Positions 38,049 through 52,300 of a stretch of DNA of 64,000 nt are shown piece by piece. This stretch comes from Pilaira anomala (Eukaryota; Mucoromycota; Mucoromycetes; Mucorales; Mucoraceae). The stretch spans positions 124,001 through 188,000 of the forward strand of contig JAIXMQ010000027.1 of the NCBI GenBank assembly GCA_025716855.1, written 5' to 3'. The notes below the pieces were generated by a model. That model was not told the origin of the DNA. It saw nothing but the letters and a program-made list of their open reading frames with translations, and did not search any database. Positions within the stretch are counted from its first letter, which is position 1. Each line of letters begins with the position of its first letter. The position numbers and the translations under genes are program-made.

Positions 38049-41000
38049 ATGACTATTAGACCTTTCGTCAAACCTACGAATTGTTGGTGGAGCGATGAAG
38101 TATTATCACCTGCCGAACCTAATTCAGCGCAATCTTACCGAGACTTTGTTCTCATTAGTGAATTTTCAGAATTAGAAGGACCTTTACCATTAGCAGTGGT
38201 TTCAAATTCATCTTATATCGATTTGAAACATTATACCGATAGACAAAGTACTGACAATCTTCATTCAGAACAATTAAATAAAATTGGTCTCAACGCTTTC
38301 GACTTTAACGCGTTTGTTCTTAGAGTAGTTTCGGTAGATAGAAGTACGGAATATGAGTAAGGGTTCTCTCTCTCTCTCTATTTTATTTGATAAATTACTC
38401 ATTTATGTATACTCTTTTCGCTAGACAAATAGATCAAGATTTACTAGAACCTTTAACACCTTCTTCTGTACTTGCTGACTCCCCACCTTATACATTTTCA
38501 ATACCGGATGATACGCAAGTCTATTTCACAGATTCTGAACACAAATTCTTCGCATTTGTAAGACTTTTTTTCATATCAATAGCTATAATAATTAATAACA
38601 ATTATATGTGTAGACACATCATCTTACATTATTCGATATCAATGCCAGAGGATACGTCCACCCAGTGGCATTATCATACATCACAAGAGATCCAGACAAA
38701 ATAGTGATGCGATTTGAAGAACTCATGGAGCGATTCAATAAAGTGTCAGTAAAGATGAAAAAGGGAAACTACTCTAATTTTACGCTCGATTTAAAATTTC
38801 GATTGATCGATTTAGAGTTTACAGAATCCATTGTATGCAAACAACAGAAGCCAACACTTTCCTTACAGGCAATTAAACAAGCGATCACTGCTACAAAACT
38901 TATGATAGATACTTTAGAATCTAGTATTATTCAAATGAATTCAAAGGAAACATCTAAATCAATCCACACTCATACAACTGTACCTAAAGATTATCAACCG
39001 AAATGTATCGATACTTTATATCCTGTACCACATTTTGAAAGGAAACTCAGGTCTTTGGCCCAGTTATGCCAAGAACCTGATGATGAAGAGGAAGAATCTC
39101 AGACTTTAGCTCAAAAAACTGCAACCATGATACCACTTGTTTTTTCCATTATTGAACAACAGCAACAACAACAGCAGCAGCAACAGCAACAACTAAGTGA
39201 AGAACGATCTAATTTTGCAAATGCAATTACACATGATATGTATTCAGAGGCTATCAAATCAATTCAGGACATGACAAGTTATTTAGGGAAAAGTAGTATG
39301 ATATTAGATGTCATTGATGATGAAGTTTTATTTATTGAACCTATTTCCTCTGCTCTTACATTTGGAAGGACTTTTATGCTGAATATGGATAACCCTCAGC
39401 CTAGAGAGTAAAGTCCCCTTGAAATCACATGTTTGTATGTTTTGTTACTAAATAGTTTTTTATAGAGAAGAAAAAGAAGAAACTAGTGTTACTTTAAAGG
39501 TAAGTTAGACCAAATGAAAATGTATGTCTTTTTTTAACTTTTTAGTTTTGTAAGTAGGACGAAAATGATATGCCTATTATTCCAAAAGAAACAAACGAAG
39601 AAACTACAAACCTTTCTTCTCAAGATACAGATGATGATGAATCTTATTTTCCTGTACTCCAAGCACCATTTCAGTTATGGAAAACAGAGACAACCCCAAT
39701 GTATTTGCTCGACGTCTTAAGAAGATATCAATCATTGATTGTAGATGTTTTATTTTCTTTATTAACTGGAAGAACTGTGTTAATACAAGGGAGCGTCTCA
39801 AACAAACATAATGTGCAACAAGTCGTAAACGCACTTTCTGTCTTTGTACCGGGACAAAGTCGAGATAGACATCAGATTATTGATTGGTTTGAAAGCTCTC
39901 GATTTACTGATTCCCATATCGGTAGTATTAAATTAGTTGGAATTTCCAAAGAAAATATGGATTCCAGTATACATATTGAAGGAAGTTGTGTGCTGGATAT
40001 TGATGTCAAAAATGGGTCTTTAAATTCAAGTCCTGTTTACGTAGAGGGACAATGGATTAATCACTTGTTGGATCGTATGTCGCTGTTCTCGGTAAAATAA
40101 TAAATATATCCATTTATATTGTTATAACTTTAACTTATTTTTTTACGGGCAGTCAGATGAATCATTCCTTGCTTATTTACATACTGTGTTCATGACAATG
40201 TCATTAAAGGCATTCGTGTACCACCATCTGTATGTATGTGATGAATTTAAATTAGATGAAACTGCATCCGATACTGCAACAGTCAATAAAGGCTATACCT
40301 CTGAAACATCTGAGAGTAGTAACATCAGTAGGAAATGGAGTATTCGGCTATTAAACTATCTCAAAAAGCACGAAGACCAAGAAAACGAAATTCCATCATC
40401 TGCCTCTTCTTCTAGAAGACCTTCTGTAGCAACTGTATCCAGTGTTCAAGAAACAGATGAAGAAGATTACTCGGAAGAAAATCAAGCAACTGTTACACTG
40501 CATAACTTGTTACAAAAGAATAATCAGCAAGATAAACCAAGAACAATTGTAGGGTTGTTTGGTGCAACTGGCATGGGTGAGCCTGTTACGACTACTGCAA
40601 CTGCAAGTAGTAAACATACCATGGATCAAGACTTACGACGAAATAGTGTTTCTACAACTTATACACAAGATGATGAATCCTCCTTAAGTAGTTCACCCAA
40701 CTTGAGTGATGATGAAGGGTACGATTTGACTAGAGCGACTACCAGCGGATCTTTTTTGAACTTTGGGACAGAGGATTTAGACTATTTCGGACAAACTCAT
40801 GAAGATACAGATGATAGTTCAAGTGAAGAAGAAAAGCCAAAATCGAGATCTCGTAGACCAGGCAGTAAACATAGATTAAGAAAATTATCTGACGTAGGTC
40901 CTGACGGTGTTTCTTACACTGAACGAAGGGGACGAAGATACTTACAAGAAAAATTAAAAGTTTATGGTGATGACCAAACAATTATCGTGGTATGTTTTTT

Positions 41001-41076
41001 TATGCGTTTTTTAATATATAAAACACATGATTAACTTTTTTTTCAATGGTAGTATTTGGCCACTTGCGTTTTATAA
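38049..41076 (+). CDS. SMCR8/folliculin-type DENN protein
   Basis: Seven exons, 38049..38356, 38425..38557, 38614..39407, 39466..39499, 39558..40091, 40153..40989 and 41053..41076, join in phase to 887 residues. The longin-like/uDENN opening DFVLISEFSELEGPLPLAVV is the signature of SMCR8 and folliculin. It is followed by FDFNAFVLRVVSVD, then YTFSIPDDTQVYFTDSEHKF and HHLTLFDINARGYVHPVALS, all in the order seen in animal SMCR8. A 10-Gln run (about residue 325) and a long acidic Ser-rich linker separate this from the cDENN-like part (WKTETTPMYLLDVLRRYQSL). Animal SMCR8 partners C9orf72 in autophagy and Rab/Arf GTPase control. The last exon is only eight codons including the stop; an alternative end is possible. 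Confidence 0.75.
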
Positions 41077-43543
41077 CCGGAAAAAAAGGTTCGTATCTCT
41101 CTTTTTTTTATTACACAACTCTCTCTCTCTCTTTAAATATATCCTAGATATTCTGTACACATGCGAATCATACACCCGCCCACACCCACACTCCTATTAT
41201 TTGTTGATACATATAAACATACATTTTCATCTGATGAACACTTATTAATATCAGTGTGTAACTGTAAATAATGAATAAATAAAGGTCATTTCCCTCTATG
41301 ATATATTACAAGCGGTTTCGTGGTATACTGTCAGAAAAGAAGCATAATACATACAACATTGAAAAAAATTAAAGCAAACACTTACATTGAAGGTCACTCT
41401 AACGTTTGAGAAAAAAAGGGCTTTCAGGAGCTAAAAGGTTTAAAAGCCCTTGTGTGTAGAGTAGTATTGAATGTTTTGGACAGGTCCTTCAGGAAACACA
41501 TAATAAATATCATATACTTGCATGTATAGAAAACCCCCTTTGTTATATACTGTTTTCTTTTTGTAAGTCGTAGTTATATGAAATTTATGAATTTCCCTGT
41601 TGTTAGTTTGATTATGAGTATTCAACAGTAATAACTTGTCCTGGATGTAGTTACATCCACTACTACACCTATAATTTTTTAACATATGATTACATTAAAC
41701 TGAGTACATTTTCGATTGTGTAGCCAGAAAAACTTTTAGGAAAACAAAATTTTCTAATATTAATCAATTTGAATAAAATCTAAGACGTAAAAGCATGAGG
41801 CTCAAAAAAATCCATGAAACGGTTTTCATTCCGTCCACGAACTACCTTAAAAAATATTCAAAGTAACTATCAGAATGTGTAAAAATAAAAATTCTTGGGC
41901 CACACCCAAATAACTAATAGTATTTTTTGGCTACAACAAAGTCGAGTGTTGTTATATATATGTAGGGCTTTATAAATAAAGTTATGTTCAAATTAATTTG
42001 TTGTGGCATGCAACTTTTTTTTAAAACAACTTTGGGCGTTCCATTTGCAAAAAAAAAAATGTGACATACGATCGGATTATGTAATACAGTCGATGATGTT
42101 GAATGAAGTCATGTAGCCTTTACTCTTGCCTATTTTAAACAAAAAAGTATATAGATAGATTGTAAATATTAATGCGAATCAGAGTAATATACATTTTACA
42201 CTAAATAAATCAGAAGTAATTACATTATGAAGTATTTAGTATAAGTGACTTTGTGCATATATAAAAAAGGATGGAAAAAACCTGATTATTCTGTTCTAAA
42301 GGGGGTGGATAGAAATTTTCGCTCTTTGATTCATTTTGTAATCATGTACGTGGTCAATCTTTCTTATATCCCCTTTTTTTTTATCGCTCCTATTACAATA
42401 ATAGGCATTTTATCCTTATCAGTTATATGTTTACTATATGATATGTTTAGTTTATTTTAAAATGAATATATCGATATAGTAAATGCTACTAATGCATATA
42501 TAAACCCCTTTCTTATTACCTACTTTGAAATGAAGTTTAATATTTTACCTATAAATGGTTATTTTTTTTTAACAACATCCTTTTTTTTTCTGTTTTACTC
42601 AGCATACATGGAAAACTATGTTACCAAATTACACAAATCGATCATGTTTTGATGTCAAATTAAATTTATCATCCTTGTATCTGCTTTTAATGATAGTCAA
42701 TTGCAGGATAAGATCAGCGTACATCAAATCAAGATGATTTAATAAGTAGTAATAAGAGCTTATATATATACACTAAAAAAAAAAGACGAAAGATAAAGGG
42801 GTGGACATTTAATAAGAAAATAAAGATGTCATAGGAATAAAAAAGGAATGAAATATGCAACCATTTCACCCTTTAAAAAACTAATTCTCATATAATAAAA
42901 AGAAAGATAGAGAAAGAAAGAAAGAAATATATATGTTGTATGATGTATAGTCGTTCTTGAAATATGTAAATCAAGAAAGGACCATATGTAGTCAATTATA
43001 TACAGTCAGTGGCGTAAAAAAAAAGCTGTGTATATACACAACAACGCTTTGACTATGTGTAACAAAAACAAATCCTTGATTAATTTATGGAGCAGTTCTG
43101 ATAACATGAATAACTTGTTTAAATTATTCATTTGTTTTCTTTTACTGATTAAAGCGTTGATGTATATTTTTAATACGTGTGTAGATATAACTTACTTTTT
43201 TTTTGGGGGAGGGGCAGTGTATATAAACTCCTTTATTATATTAACAATTGTAATATTAAATCAAGGAAGAAGCTAATGAAATAAATATAGGCACGGAAGT
43301 CTCTACAGGATAGTAAAAAACAGTTACTTGTAAACAACTGTTTTGCTTACAGCATTTCATTATATAATATATAATTAAGATATATGGTTTTCCGAAAAAA
43401 AAATAAGTTATAGTGAGTATTAAAATGTAATGCTTTTTATTATGGAAAAATGATGATATATGTATAATGCATGTGTATGGGGGATATAAAGTGTAACTGA
43501 GAGAGAGAGAAAGAGATATGTATAAAGAAGAAAGATGGTGTAT
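41077..43543. other. Gene-poor region
   Basis: About 2.5 kb of AT-rich sequence. It contains a hairpin-like inverted repeat, AAGGGCTTT at 41417 and AAAGCCCTT near 41443, downstream of the SMCR8-like gene, and short ORFs (41440..41685 minus, 42245..42460 plus, 43028..43276 plus) without recognisable motifs. The kinase 3' flank carries a GA repeat near 43498..43516. Confidence 0.5.
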
Positions 43544-46402
43544 TTATAAAATTTCTGGGTGAATCCAACCATTAGTTTGAGTAACCCAGTCTGATTCGAT
43601 CTCATACTTGTTGAGACAATCAAGGAGTTCGTTCATGTAAGAGATCAAGTTATCAACTACTGTTAAGTGTTAGTATTAAAAAAAAATAAACAAATAAACA
43701 ATTACCTTGTCCCACTGGAATAAAATGAATTTGAATCTTGGGTTCGACTGAATTAGTCATTTTTGTCATATGGCAAATAAATGATAGTGTCCCTTCACTC
43801 TTTTTCATTGTACCGTACCAAACAATTTTTCCGTGGGGATACATTCTTCCACTTAATTTACCTTGATAACACTATATAAATAAATCGATTTTAGTTAGTA
43901 ACAAGTTTTAGATTGTAGGCATAAAGATAGATTATGTATTTTACCTCTTCAAGTACTTGATGTAATTTACCGGCTGTTTCACATTCATGCTTTGAAAAAC
44001 ATTCAATTATAACTTCCTACATTAAGAGAGAAATTATGTAAATAAATCAACTTAAACAGGTCAAAATATAAATATACATACCTTCTCAAGATCTTTTCTC
44101 TTGGTGAAATAGCTGAAAGTTTTATCCAACCACGATAATTCAAGTACAGGATCTTTTGAACACAGCCACCATGCACTCCTTCTTGATTTATGCATTGAAG
44201 TACAAGTACTCTCAACTGGTTTTGTCATGATAAATAAATCAGCTGCATCAGCTTTAGAACCTCTTCTTTCTTCTGTCTGGGCTAGCGCACCATCATCATG
44301 AATCCAATGACGGGTAGGTAATAGACTAGAAGGACAGTTTTTTTGTAATTGTTGTTGAACTACTGTAGTATAAGAATCGACATTATGATCCACAAAGCGA
44401 TCCCAAAGCACCTTTTTCTTTAAGTCTATAGAGGGGGCTTCCATTAATTGTTGAAAGGTATTTGTGGTGCTTTTTGGAGTTGGAGGTAATTCTAGTGTAC
44501 GACAATAGGACATGGTATCTATTGAGGATTCGTAAGGGGTTGAAAGAATATAGGATTCTACATCGTCACTTCCACGACGAATTGAACGAAGCGGGGGAGT
44601 CATCAGTACATCATCTGCTATGATGGAAGATCTGCGAAGTGGCAAACTGACTGAACCTATATAAAAGTACCAAATATATAAATATTAAATTTAAAAAAGG
44701 GATTTAAGATATACTTACTATTATTTTCAGAGCAAGGGCTACTACTATTACTATGGCTACTACTAGCACCACTCGATGCTTGTACTTCAAGTCTCCAAGA
44801 TCTTTCTTGTAATAGTTTGCATGTCAACTTTTGTACATTACATCTAAATAAAAACGCAATTAATATATGAAACAAAAAAGTTGTACATAATTGGTCTACA
44901 TACCCTTGCGTGGTTAAAGAATTCAAGATTTCTTCATCTGATTTCTCTCTCCACAACACTTTAAGTGTTTCCCAAATTCTACCATCTAAATCAGAAGAGC
45001 TTGAAATTAAAGGGTCCAGTAATTCTGGATCACTGATAGGATCAAATTCAAGAGAAGGTTGTTGTAAAAATCGTAATTCAGTTCCCAAAAACGATTTATT
45101 TGTTAACCATGGATGATTTAATATCTCTGCCATCTATATATTTAAAAAAAAATGAGAATTACAGAGATAGAGAAAGAGATACAAGTTGATTATGTACCGT
45201 CATTCTTTTGGCCGGATCGACAACTAGCATACGCTTAATCAAGTCTCTGGCATCAGTAGAAAGGTAATCAGGTAAATTGCGATATTTGCCCGTCTTAATC
45301 TTTGCTAATAATCTTCCCATATGTTCATCATCAAAAGGTAAATGACCCGTCATCATGGCATATAAAATAGCACCACAGGACCATACATCCGTTGCTGTGC
45401 CATCATATCTTTTACCCTATATAAATAAATATTTTTTTTTTTAGAATAAGGAAATATGTCATATAAATAGGAATGTTGTAATATTTATGTTTATGACAAT
45501 GTTGATTATATATGATAAAAACTTACTCTTACAATCTCAGGACTTGCATAATGCGGAGAACTAAAAGCGTGTCTGTATTAGGATGGCTTATTATCGTACA
45601 AAATGTTATATATAAAAAGGACCTACCCACAGCTAGTTCTTAGCAATGCATTTGTAGGTTGCATAGCAGCCATACCAAAATCCGCAATTTTGATATTCTT
45701 CTTTTCCTTGTCCAGCAAGATGTTTTCAGGTTTAAGGTCACGATGACTGATGTGATGAGCGTGACACCAAGTCAAAGCAGTAACCAATTGAATAAACAGA
45801 AGTCTTGCTTCCGATTCGTGCAATCTACCACGTTCAGCTAAGACATGAAATAATTCTCCACCTTCAAGGTATTCCATTACAAAATAAACATATTGTGTAT
45901 CCTGAAGTACTTGACGTAAATCAATTAAATGTGGGTGATGTAACAATTGTAATACGGCTAATTCTCTCTGAACCGATTTAGCTGTAGACGATGAAGCTGT
46001 TAACTGGCTTCTTGCGATCATTTTGATTGCAACCTTTTCGCCCGTTTGTTTATGAATACCGAGCTTGACACGACCTTTTTTTTTTGAAAAAATATGATGG
46101 TCAGTATTTAGACTTTTTATAATTATAAAAAAAAAGGGGGTTTAACCAATAAGGAGAGGGGAAAGGGAGGTACAAAGACACATATATACACACACACAAA
46201 TCAAAATAGGAAAAAAAAAGGGTTGTATAAAGCAACTAAACTTACCCGAAGCACCACGGCCAATGGTTCTACATAGTATATAGTCTCCAATTTCCTTCTT
46301 TTTTTTTAATACAGTAGGTAAAGTATGTGATCGTTTATTTGGTTGTTTTGTAGGTTGATTCGTTTCGTGATTGTGACGTGCTAAATAAGTCATGAATGCC
46401 AT
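43544..46402 (-). CDS. Gin4/Hsl1/Cdr2-type serine/threonine kinase
   Basis: Ten exons, complement(43544..43659, 43706..43871, 43945..44016, 44082..44656, 44719..44843, 44904..45133, 45198..45416, 45527..45560, 45627..46074, 46246..46402), give 713 residues. The kinase domain (about 38-295) has the Gly loop GRGASGRVKLG, VAIK Lys70, catalytic HRDLKPEN (Asp165), DFG (184-186) and SCGSPHYASPEIV, the activation-segment form typical of the Nim1 group (Gin4, Hsl1, Cdr2). A UBA-like segment (ETLKVLWREKSDEEILNSLT) follows, then a Ser-rich linker. The C-terminal 130 residues (KLSGRMYPHGKIVWYGTMKK, IQIHFIPVGQGVVDNLISY) look like a KA1-type membrane-binding domain. These kinases link septins and cell size to Wee1 in yeasts. 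I start at MAFMTYLARHN; all catalytic residues are intact. Confidence 0.87.
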
Positions 46403-46920
46403 GATGTTTTTATGTAAATAATAAAGTGCCGGCACAAAACAAAAAAAAAGTTAGAGAAAAAGAAAGAGAAAAAAAAAAAAAAGGGAAAAACAAATAGATA
46501 TATATATACTTTCAGTTTAATTTGGGGGGAGAGGAGGACGAGGGGGGTGGGGGTGACTATGTATAAATCTTGGGCGCCACTTCTCAATATGCAAGATGAC
46601 TGAGGAGATGATTATAGAGGAGGAGGAGGAGGAGGAAGAGGAGGAGGAAAAAAAGGCTGTATTTTTAGACTCATTTTTTTTTTTTTTTTTTTTTTTTTTT
46701 ACTCAGGGTTTTGACATGTATATATATAGACAATTTACTTTTTTATATAAATTGTATAAATTTGGGTACAAATATTTATCTCATTATATAAAGGAGCCAA
46801 CAAAGATCATGAATCATGTTTGTTGTATATATCTAGAAAAAGTAATGAGATAAAAAGAGACAGGGACTGCAAGAATATGTACGATAAATGCAAAAAGACT
46901 GGGTATATGGATATCTTTTT
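46403..46920. other. Kinase upstream region
   Basis: About 520 bp between the ZIP stop and the kinase start, both on the minus strand. It holds G/A-rich and poly(T) tracts (46674..46700), a (GAG)n stretch near 46616..46650 and no convincing ORF. Confidence 0.55.
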
Positions 46921-48067
46921 TTAAATGGATTCAAGTAGTAAAGATAAACCAACTAGAAATATGCCTAAGAAAAAAAATAGTGGTACACACCGATGACTTG
47001 CATCAGCTCTTATAGCTTGAGGAAGCATACTCTATGGTGTGTGTGAAAAAAAAAAATTTAATTTCTCTTTTTCTTTTATTTTCGTATTTACAATTTTTCT
47101 TTTTCTTTTTCTTTTTACCTGAATAGATATTAAACACATCATACCGCTTACAACACCAAAAATAATACCAAACAACATTTGTTCCTGTGTAGTATCTACA
47201 TTCCTGATAGCCAATAACCCTAGTACTGCTCCTAACGGTTGTGACATCCCACCCAGAAACGCAGCATAAGCAAATGCAGATAGTCTACTACCTGTAGCAT
47301 AATATAACGGTAAAGCAATCAAAAATCCTTCGATAAAGTTATGAATCGTCATTGCTGCTGCTACACTAATTCCTAATTGACTCGAAGATTCATTGGATAC
47401 AAACATGATTAATCCCTCTTTTTTTTAAAAAAAATAATAATGTGTGTTAATCTTTAAAGTGAACGTTCTGTGTGTTGATGTATAGATTGTAAAAAAAAAA
47501 TCACAAGACCTAACCTGGGAACTTGTGTATGCAAATAGCGATGGCAGTTTGCATACCAATAAGAAAATAATCATTTTTATCATCCTCTTCTTCTTCAAAA
47601 ATCACGGATCCATATTCAATTAAACTAGGTTGCTCGTTATCAAGCTGATGATGATGGTGGTGGTGATGGTTGTCATGATGATGATGATGATGGTGTTGTT
47701 GTAATATAGGTTCTTGCTCTGTAGTGTTCTTTTGAATAACAGAGATTGGATCACAAGTATGAATAGCGTGTGGTGTACAGAATTGAATAAGCCAAGTTAA
47801 AAGTAAAGTAAATAGGACACCACTAAAGAAACACAAAAAGGTTAGCGCATTGGATTCCAATTTTTGGTGTGAAGCTGGTAATAAAGTATAAAGCGAATTA
47901 AAGATCAGCACCCCGCCACCTAATGCCATTGAAGCCGATAAGAACTTTTTACTAGACGTAATTTTTTTACCGCCGAGTATTACTACAATACTAGCCCCTA
48001 GTACACATGAAAGGGAAGATATAGAGACCATAATCCATCCTTCTATTGAACCGTCAATCGATATCAT
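46921..48067 (-). CDS. ZIP-family zinc transporter (Zrt3-like)
   Basis: Three exons, complement(46921..47031, 47119..47417, 47515..48067), give 320 residues. Membrane helices appear at MVSISSLSCVLGASIVVILG, LSASMALGGGVLIFNSLY and FLCFFSGVLFTLLLTWLIQF. A His-rich loop of 7+7 His follows (HHHHHHHDNHHHHHHH), then the ZIP core: TAIAICIHKFPEGLIMFVSN (helix 4) and AAMTIHNFIEGFLIALPLYY (helix 5), whose HKFPEG and HNFIEG motifs are the metal-transport residues. The HKFPEG and loop layout resembles yeast vacuolar Zrt3 and its relatives, which move zinc into the cytosol. The first donor, gttagg, is weak but restores the motif. An upstream in-frame ATG at 48160 lies in A/T-rich leader and is less likely. 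Confidence 0.87.
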
Positions 48068-48302
48068 CTTCTTGAAAGGAATATCTATAATATATGAAAA
48101 AAAGAGTGGAAAAAAAAGGGGAAAATGAAAATAAAAGAGAGAAAAGAGAAATTTAAACATGAGACCAGTTTAAAAAAAAAGAAAAAAAAAAAAAAACTCT
48201 TTACGTGTCACATTTATTATTGTTATAATTTTTTTTTTTTTGTTTTTTCTTTTTCTTTTTTTTTCTCATCTAAACTATCATTTTATTTTAATTTTTTAAA
48301 AA

Positions 48303-49316
48303 ATGGCACTTTTTATTGGAAGAATTCCCAGAGATATGAACAACGTAAGTAAAATATGTAGAAAGCAACGTGAAATACCCAATCTAAAAACTATATATTT
48401 CCTTAGCGTGATCTTGAAGACACTTTCTCAAAGTATGGCAAGATTACTCGACTTGATGTAAAGTATAGTATTATATCATCGTTCATCATCTCATCTCTCT
48501 CTCCCAAAATAGATTAAAGTAGGTTTCGGTTTTGTTGAATATGACGATAAACGTGATGCTGAAGATGCCATCAAGGCTATTAACGAAAAGGGTGTAAGTT
48601 TATATTTATATGTATATATTCAGGTTAAATTAAAAAAAAATTAATCTCTCTCTCTTCCCACCCCTTATTCCATTACATCCAATAGGATCTTGTCGTTGAA
48701 TGGGCTAAAAATGGTGGTAAGCGTCCTGGAGAAAATGAATGCTTCCATTGTGGCAAAGAAGGTATATATCTAATTAATTTGATGATAACCATGGAAACTA
48801 ATTCAAATCATATGAATACAGGTCATTGGGCTAGGGATTGTCAAGAAAATGGTCGTGGTGGTAACGGAGATAGAGGAAGTGGAGGTGGAAGAGGTGGTGG
48901 AAGAGGTGGGTTCGGTGGACGTGATAGATCCCCAAGACGCAATGATCGCGATAACAGAAGGTATGTTATATGTATAAGAAAAAGTTTCATAGGATCTCTT
49001 TTAACCCCAATGTATTTTTTATTTCATTAGGGACTTTGATCGTCGTCGTGATGACCGTGGTGGCCGTGATAGATCTCCTCGTCGTAACGAATTCCGCGAC
49101 AGTAACAGAGGTTACAGTGGACGCGATGGTGGACGTGATGGTGGACGTGGTGGTGATAGACGCGATGGTCGTGGTGGCGATATGCGTGGTGGTGATATGC
49201 GCGGTGGTGATATGCGTAGTGGTGGAAACGGAGAAAGACGTGAATACGCTCCTAGAGAAGACCGCCGTCGTGATGATGACCGTATGCCTATGCCTAGCAG
49301 AGAGCAAATCGATTAA
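48303..49316 (+). CDS. SR-type RNA-binding protein with RRM, CCHC zinc knuckle and RG-rich tail
   Basis: Six exons, 48303..48344, 48407..48457, 48513..48593, 48686..48761, 48822..48960 and 49031..49316, give 224 residues. Residues 1-66 form a compact RRM (MALFIGRIPRDM, VGFGFVEYDDKRDAEDAIKA, LVVEWAKN). Next comes a zinc knuckle CFHCGKEGHWARDC (Cys77, Cys80, His85, Cys90). The tail is Arg/Gly/Asp/Ser-rich with RSPRR motifs and GRDGGRDGG and GGDMRGGDMRGGDMR repeats. This RRM-knuckle-RS order is that of SRSF7/9G8 and plant RSZ splicing factors. It probably acts in splicing and mRNA export. It diverges from the ZIP gene with about 235 bp between starts. Confidence 0.88.
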
Positions 49317-52300
49317 GCCGCCCTTTTTTTAATTAAACCAGTTCCTCTCTCTCTCTACCTCTATCTCACTCTCAATCTCTCTCATACATACATACACTCT
49401 ATCTCTCAATATCATAGTACAGACCAATCAGAGAATTTTTACAAACTTTTGTTTTTCTTTTTCACCTTATCTGTTATGTGAACGAGGTGTACATTTATTG
49501 CCGAATGCTTCCTTTTTTAAAAAAAAAAATTAAAAATTGAATCAGGTGGAATAGTACCAGACTCGTTAGGAAACAGTTGTAAATATATTTACTTTTTTCA
49601 ACGAAGCTATAGTTAGTTGATTGCTTAGTGTCAAAGGTTAACATATTGGTAAGTACCGAAAGAAAAAAAAAGAGATCTCATTTGTATGATTGTACCTGAA
49701 AAAATACTGTGGACAGTTTCCTCCTCTTTTTACAGACCGTGTAAAATGCTTGAGGGTAAAAAAAAACAGTAGATGTTACGAAATTTTTTTATTTAAACCT
49801 TATCGGTGTGATCCGTGTGGCATGTTATAAGCCGAGTATATATAAAAGAACGTAGGACATTATCAATCATAATCATGTTCTAAAAGAAAAGGAGGAGAGC
49901 TTTTATTATTTTCATTACTGTATCTTTCTACTCTACAACTTTATATTATTACTGCTTGTGAGGAGATAGGATACAGTAATATAACAAAAACTTTCTATCC
50001 TTTTTTTAGTAAAAATTATATTTTTAATTAGTAAAATTGAATATTTTCTTTCGCTCTTTTTGTTTAACCGCTTCGTATGCATCTATTATAAGAGTCTTTT
50101 TTTATGGTTAAAGACATAGTAAGCCGCCCAATTTTTTTATATGTACGCAATCTTTTTTTTTTTTTTATAAACTCTCATTACCGTTTCTACTATCCTATTA
50201 CATCTTTACCATCGGTATACGAAAATGGAATAAAAAAATGATCCACCCCTTCTGACCATTTAAACCTGGTGGGAGAGGAAGCTGTGCCGGGAGTAGTACC
50301 ATGTGGATGTAGATGCTTAGTGACTATTTGCATAGATGATCAGTATAGCTAAAATAGTTTAAAATCTTTTATATCACCTGTAGACACATCCTCTTTTTTA
50401 AAATGAGATTACGGGGGGGGGGAGAGGGGAGAAAGATAAAGTTTGATTTAATTTCATTTTTACAGTGTAACAAACCTGATAAACACAGTTTTTTTTTTTT
50501 TTGAAAATTGTAATATGATTCAATACATTGCATTTTTGTATGCGGAAACCTTATACGACTCTTAAATTGTCATGTGCGTCAGTTCTATTAATACCGCGCA
50601 ATGAGTGACACGAATGTAGTTTTTTTTTTTGGGAATTCTTGTTTGTTTGGTAGTGGTAAATTATATTCGTAAATATGGTACCGTCTATCTTTTTAACTGT
50701 AATATGTTTTGTTGAATAGATTACCACACAAATGACGCGAAAAAAAGAAAATACAGTGGAACTTTATTTATTGTGTAGTCCTGACGTTACATTGTACATG
50801 TAAGAGATCAATAAATGCATTTTGTTTTTGTTTATGTTTTTGCTTTGAGAAGATTTTTGTTTTACCTTATTCTTTTAAGAATAGTAATAAAATCAATGAC
50901 AGTAGCTTTTAACCCGGGTAAGTTCGTTTGTCATGTATTTTCTGCATACAGTTAGATTTATCTGTATTATTATAACTCTAAGATCCAATATACTTTTCTA
51001 AAGGCTGGACTGAATAGATATGATATATATCTACCTGTATATGGAAAGTAAGTATACATTCACTCAGTTTAATAATGAATATTAATGCAGTTATCTATAC
51101 TAATTCCAATCTAACTGCCTTTTTCCCATTCTCAGAATATACAAGTCTGGAGTTAACTTTATATGAAACTAGTATTCAATAAAAAGAACATAAATGAGTG
51201 TCAAATCGATTCGAATGTTTACTGGGCATACGTAATGAGTGTGTATAATAAAGCCCCAATTTTTTTTATTCAGGTGCACACTACACATGTTACATAAAAA
51301 TAGTTTATTTATTAAGGAAAACTATTGTTTACATTTATAGAGATGTCTATTGAAACTTTTATTTATTTAGCCGTAGTTGATAAATACATATTTTTTTTTT
51401 GGGGGGGGGGGAGGAAGGAGGAGGGGAGATGAAATATAGTTTATAAAGTCATCATTCATTGTCATTTTATTTTCTGGAACCAATACAAATCGTTTCATGG
51501 TTGAGTTCCGTATTTACTAAATTAGGGCAAAACATACCTTGAGTGAACTATATTTACCGAATACCATTCCCATTGTATTTTTATTATCTCTTTCTCTATT
51601 TTTTAATATGCGTCTTATATAATAATGGGCCTCCGCAACTAAGCATATGTATACCAACTATTTCAGGCATTCTCTTTCTCTCTTCTTTTTCGTTTTCTTT
51701 CCCCTTTCCTCCCAAAAAAAGTAATTATAAACATTTGGATTATTTTGAATAGTTTTACCACATGCCGCCAAATTTAAATAAATAAATTAAATACTACTAA
51801 ACTAAAATACATTCCTAGTTCCTTTTAAAGTTTGTGTATACAATTCTTTTAAAGTTTATGTTTAGTATATTAGAGTTGTCATCTCCTTCTTGACCTCATT
51901 TTTTCTGAGCTTGCTATATAAAAAAAAGTTTCATAAAGCGTGTATATATGTTACTCTCATGACAAATAAGTACAATATCCTTTAAAAAAAAAGTCGTAAA
52001 TATGCCGGTCGAAAAATCTATAGAGTTACTTTTTTTTTGGCAGTCTTGATATGGATTGATGCCGATATTCTTATTAGTTACTGAAAACATTTGCATATCT
52101 TTTTACTCTAACTAAAGCTTTTCTGAAAATACCACTCTTTTACATGTGTCCTTTTTTAGACTCTTGCGGTAGCTTGTCTGGCATTAATGAAGAAAAGAAA
52201 ACGCTGTTTCTAATCAATTTACATGATATCGATCAAACGTCAATTTCCAAATAAACTATCGTCATATTTCAAAAATAAATTATCAAACATGACAAAGATA

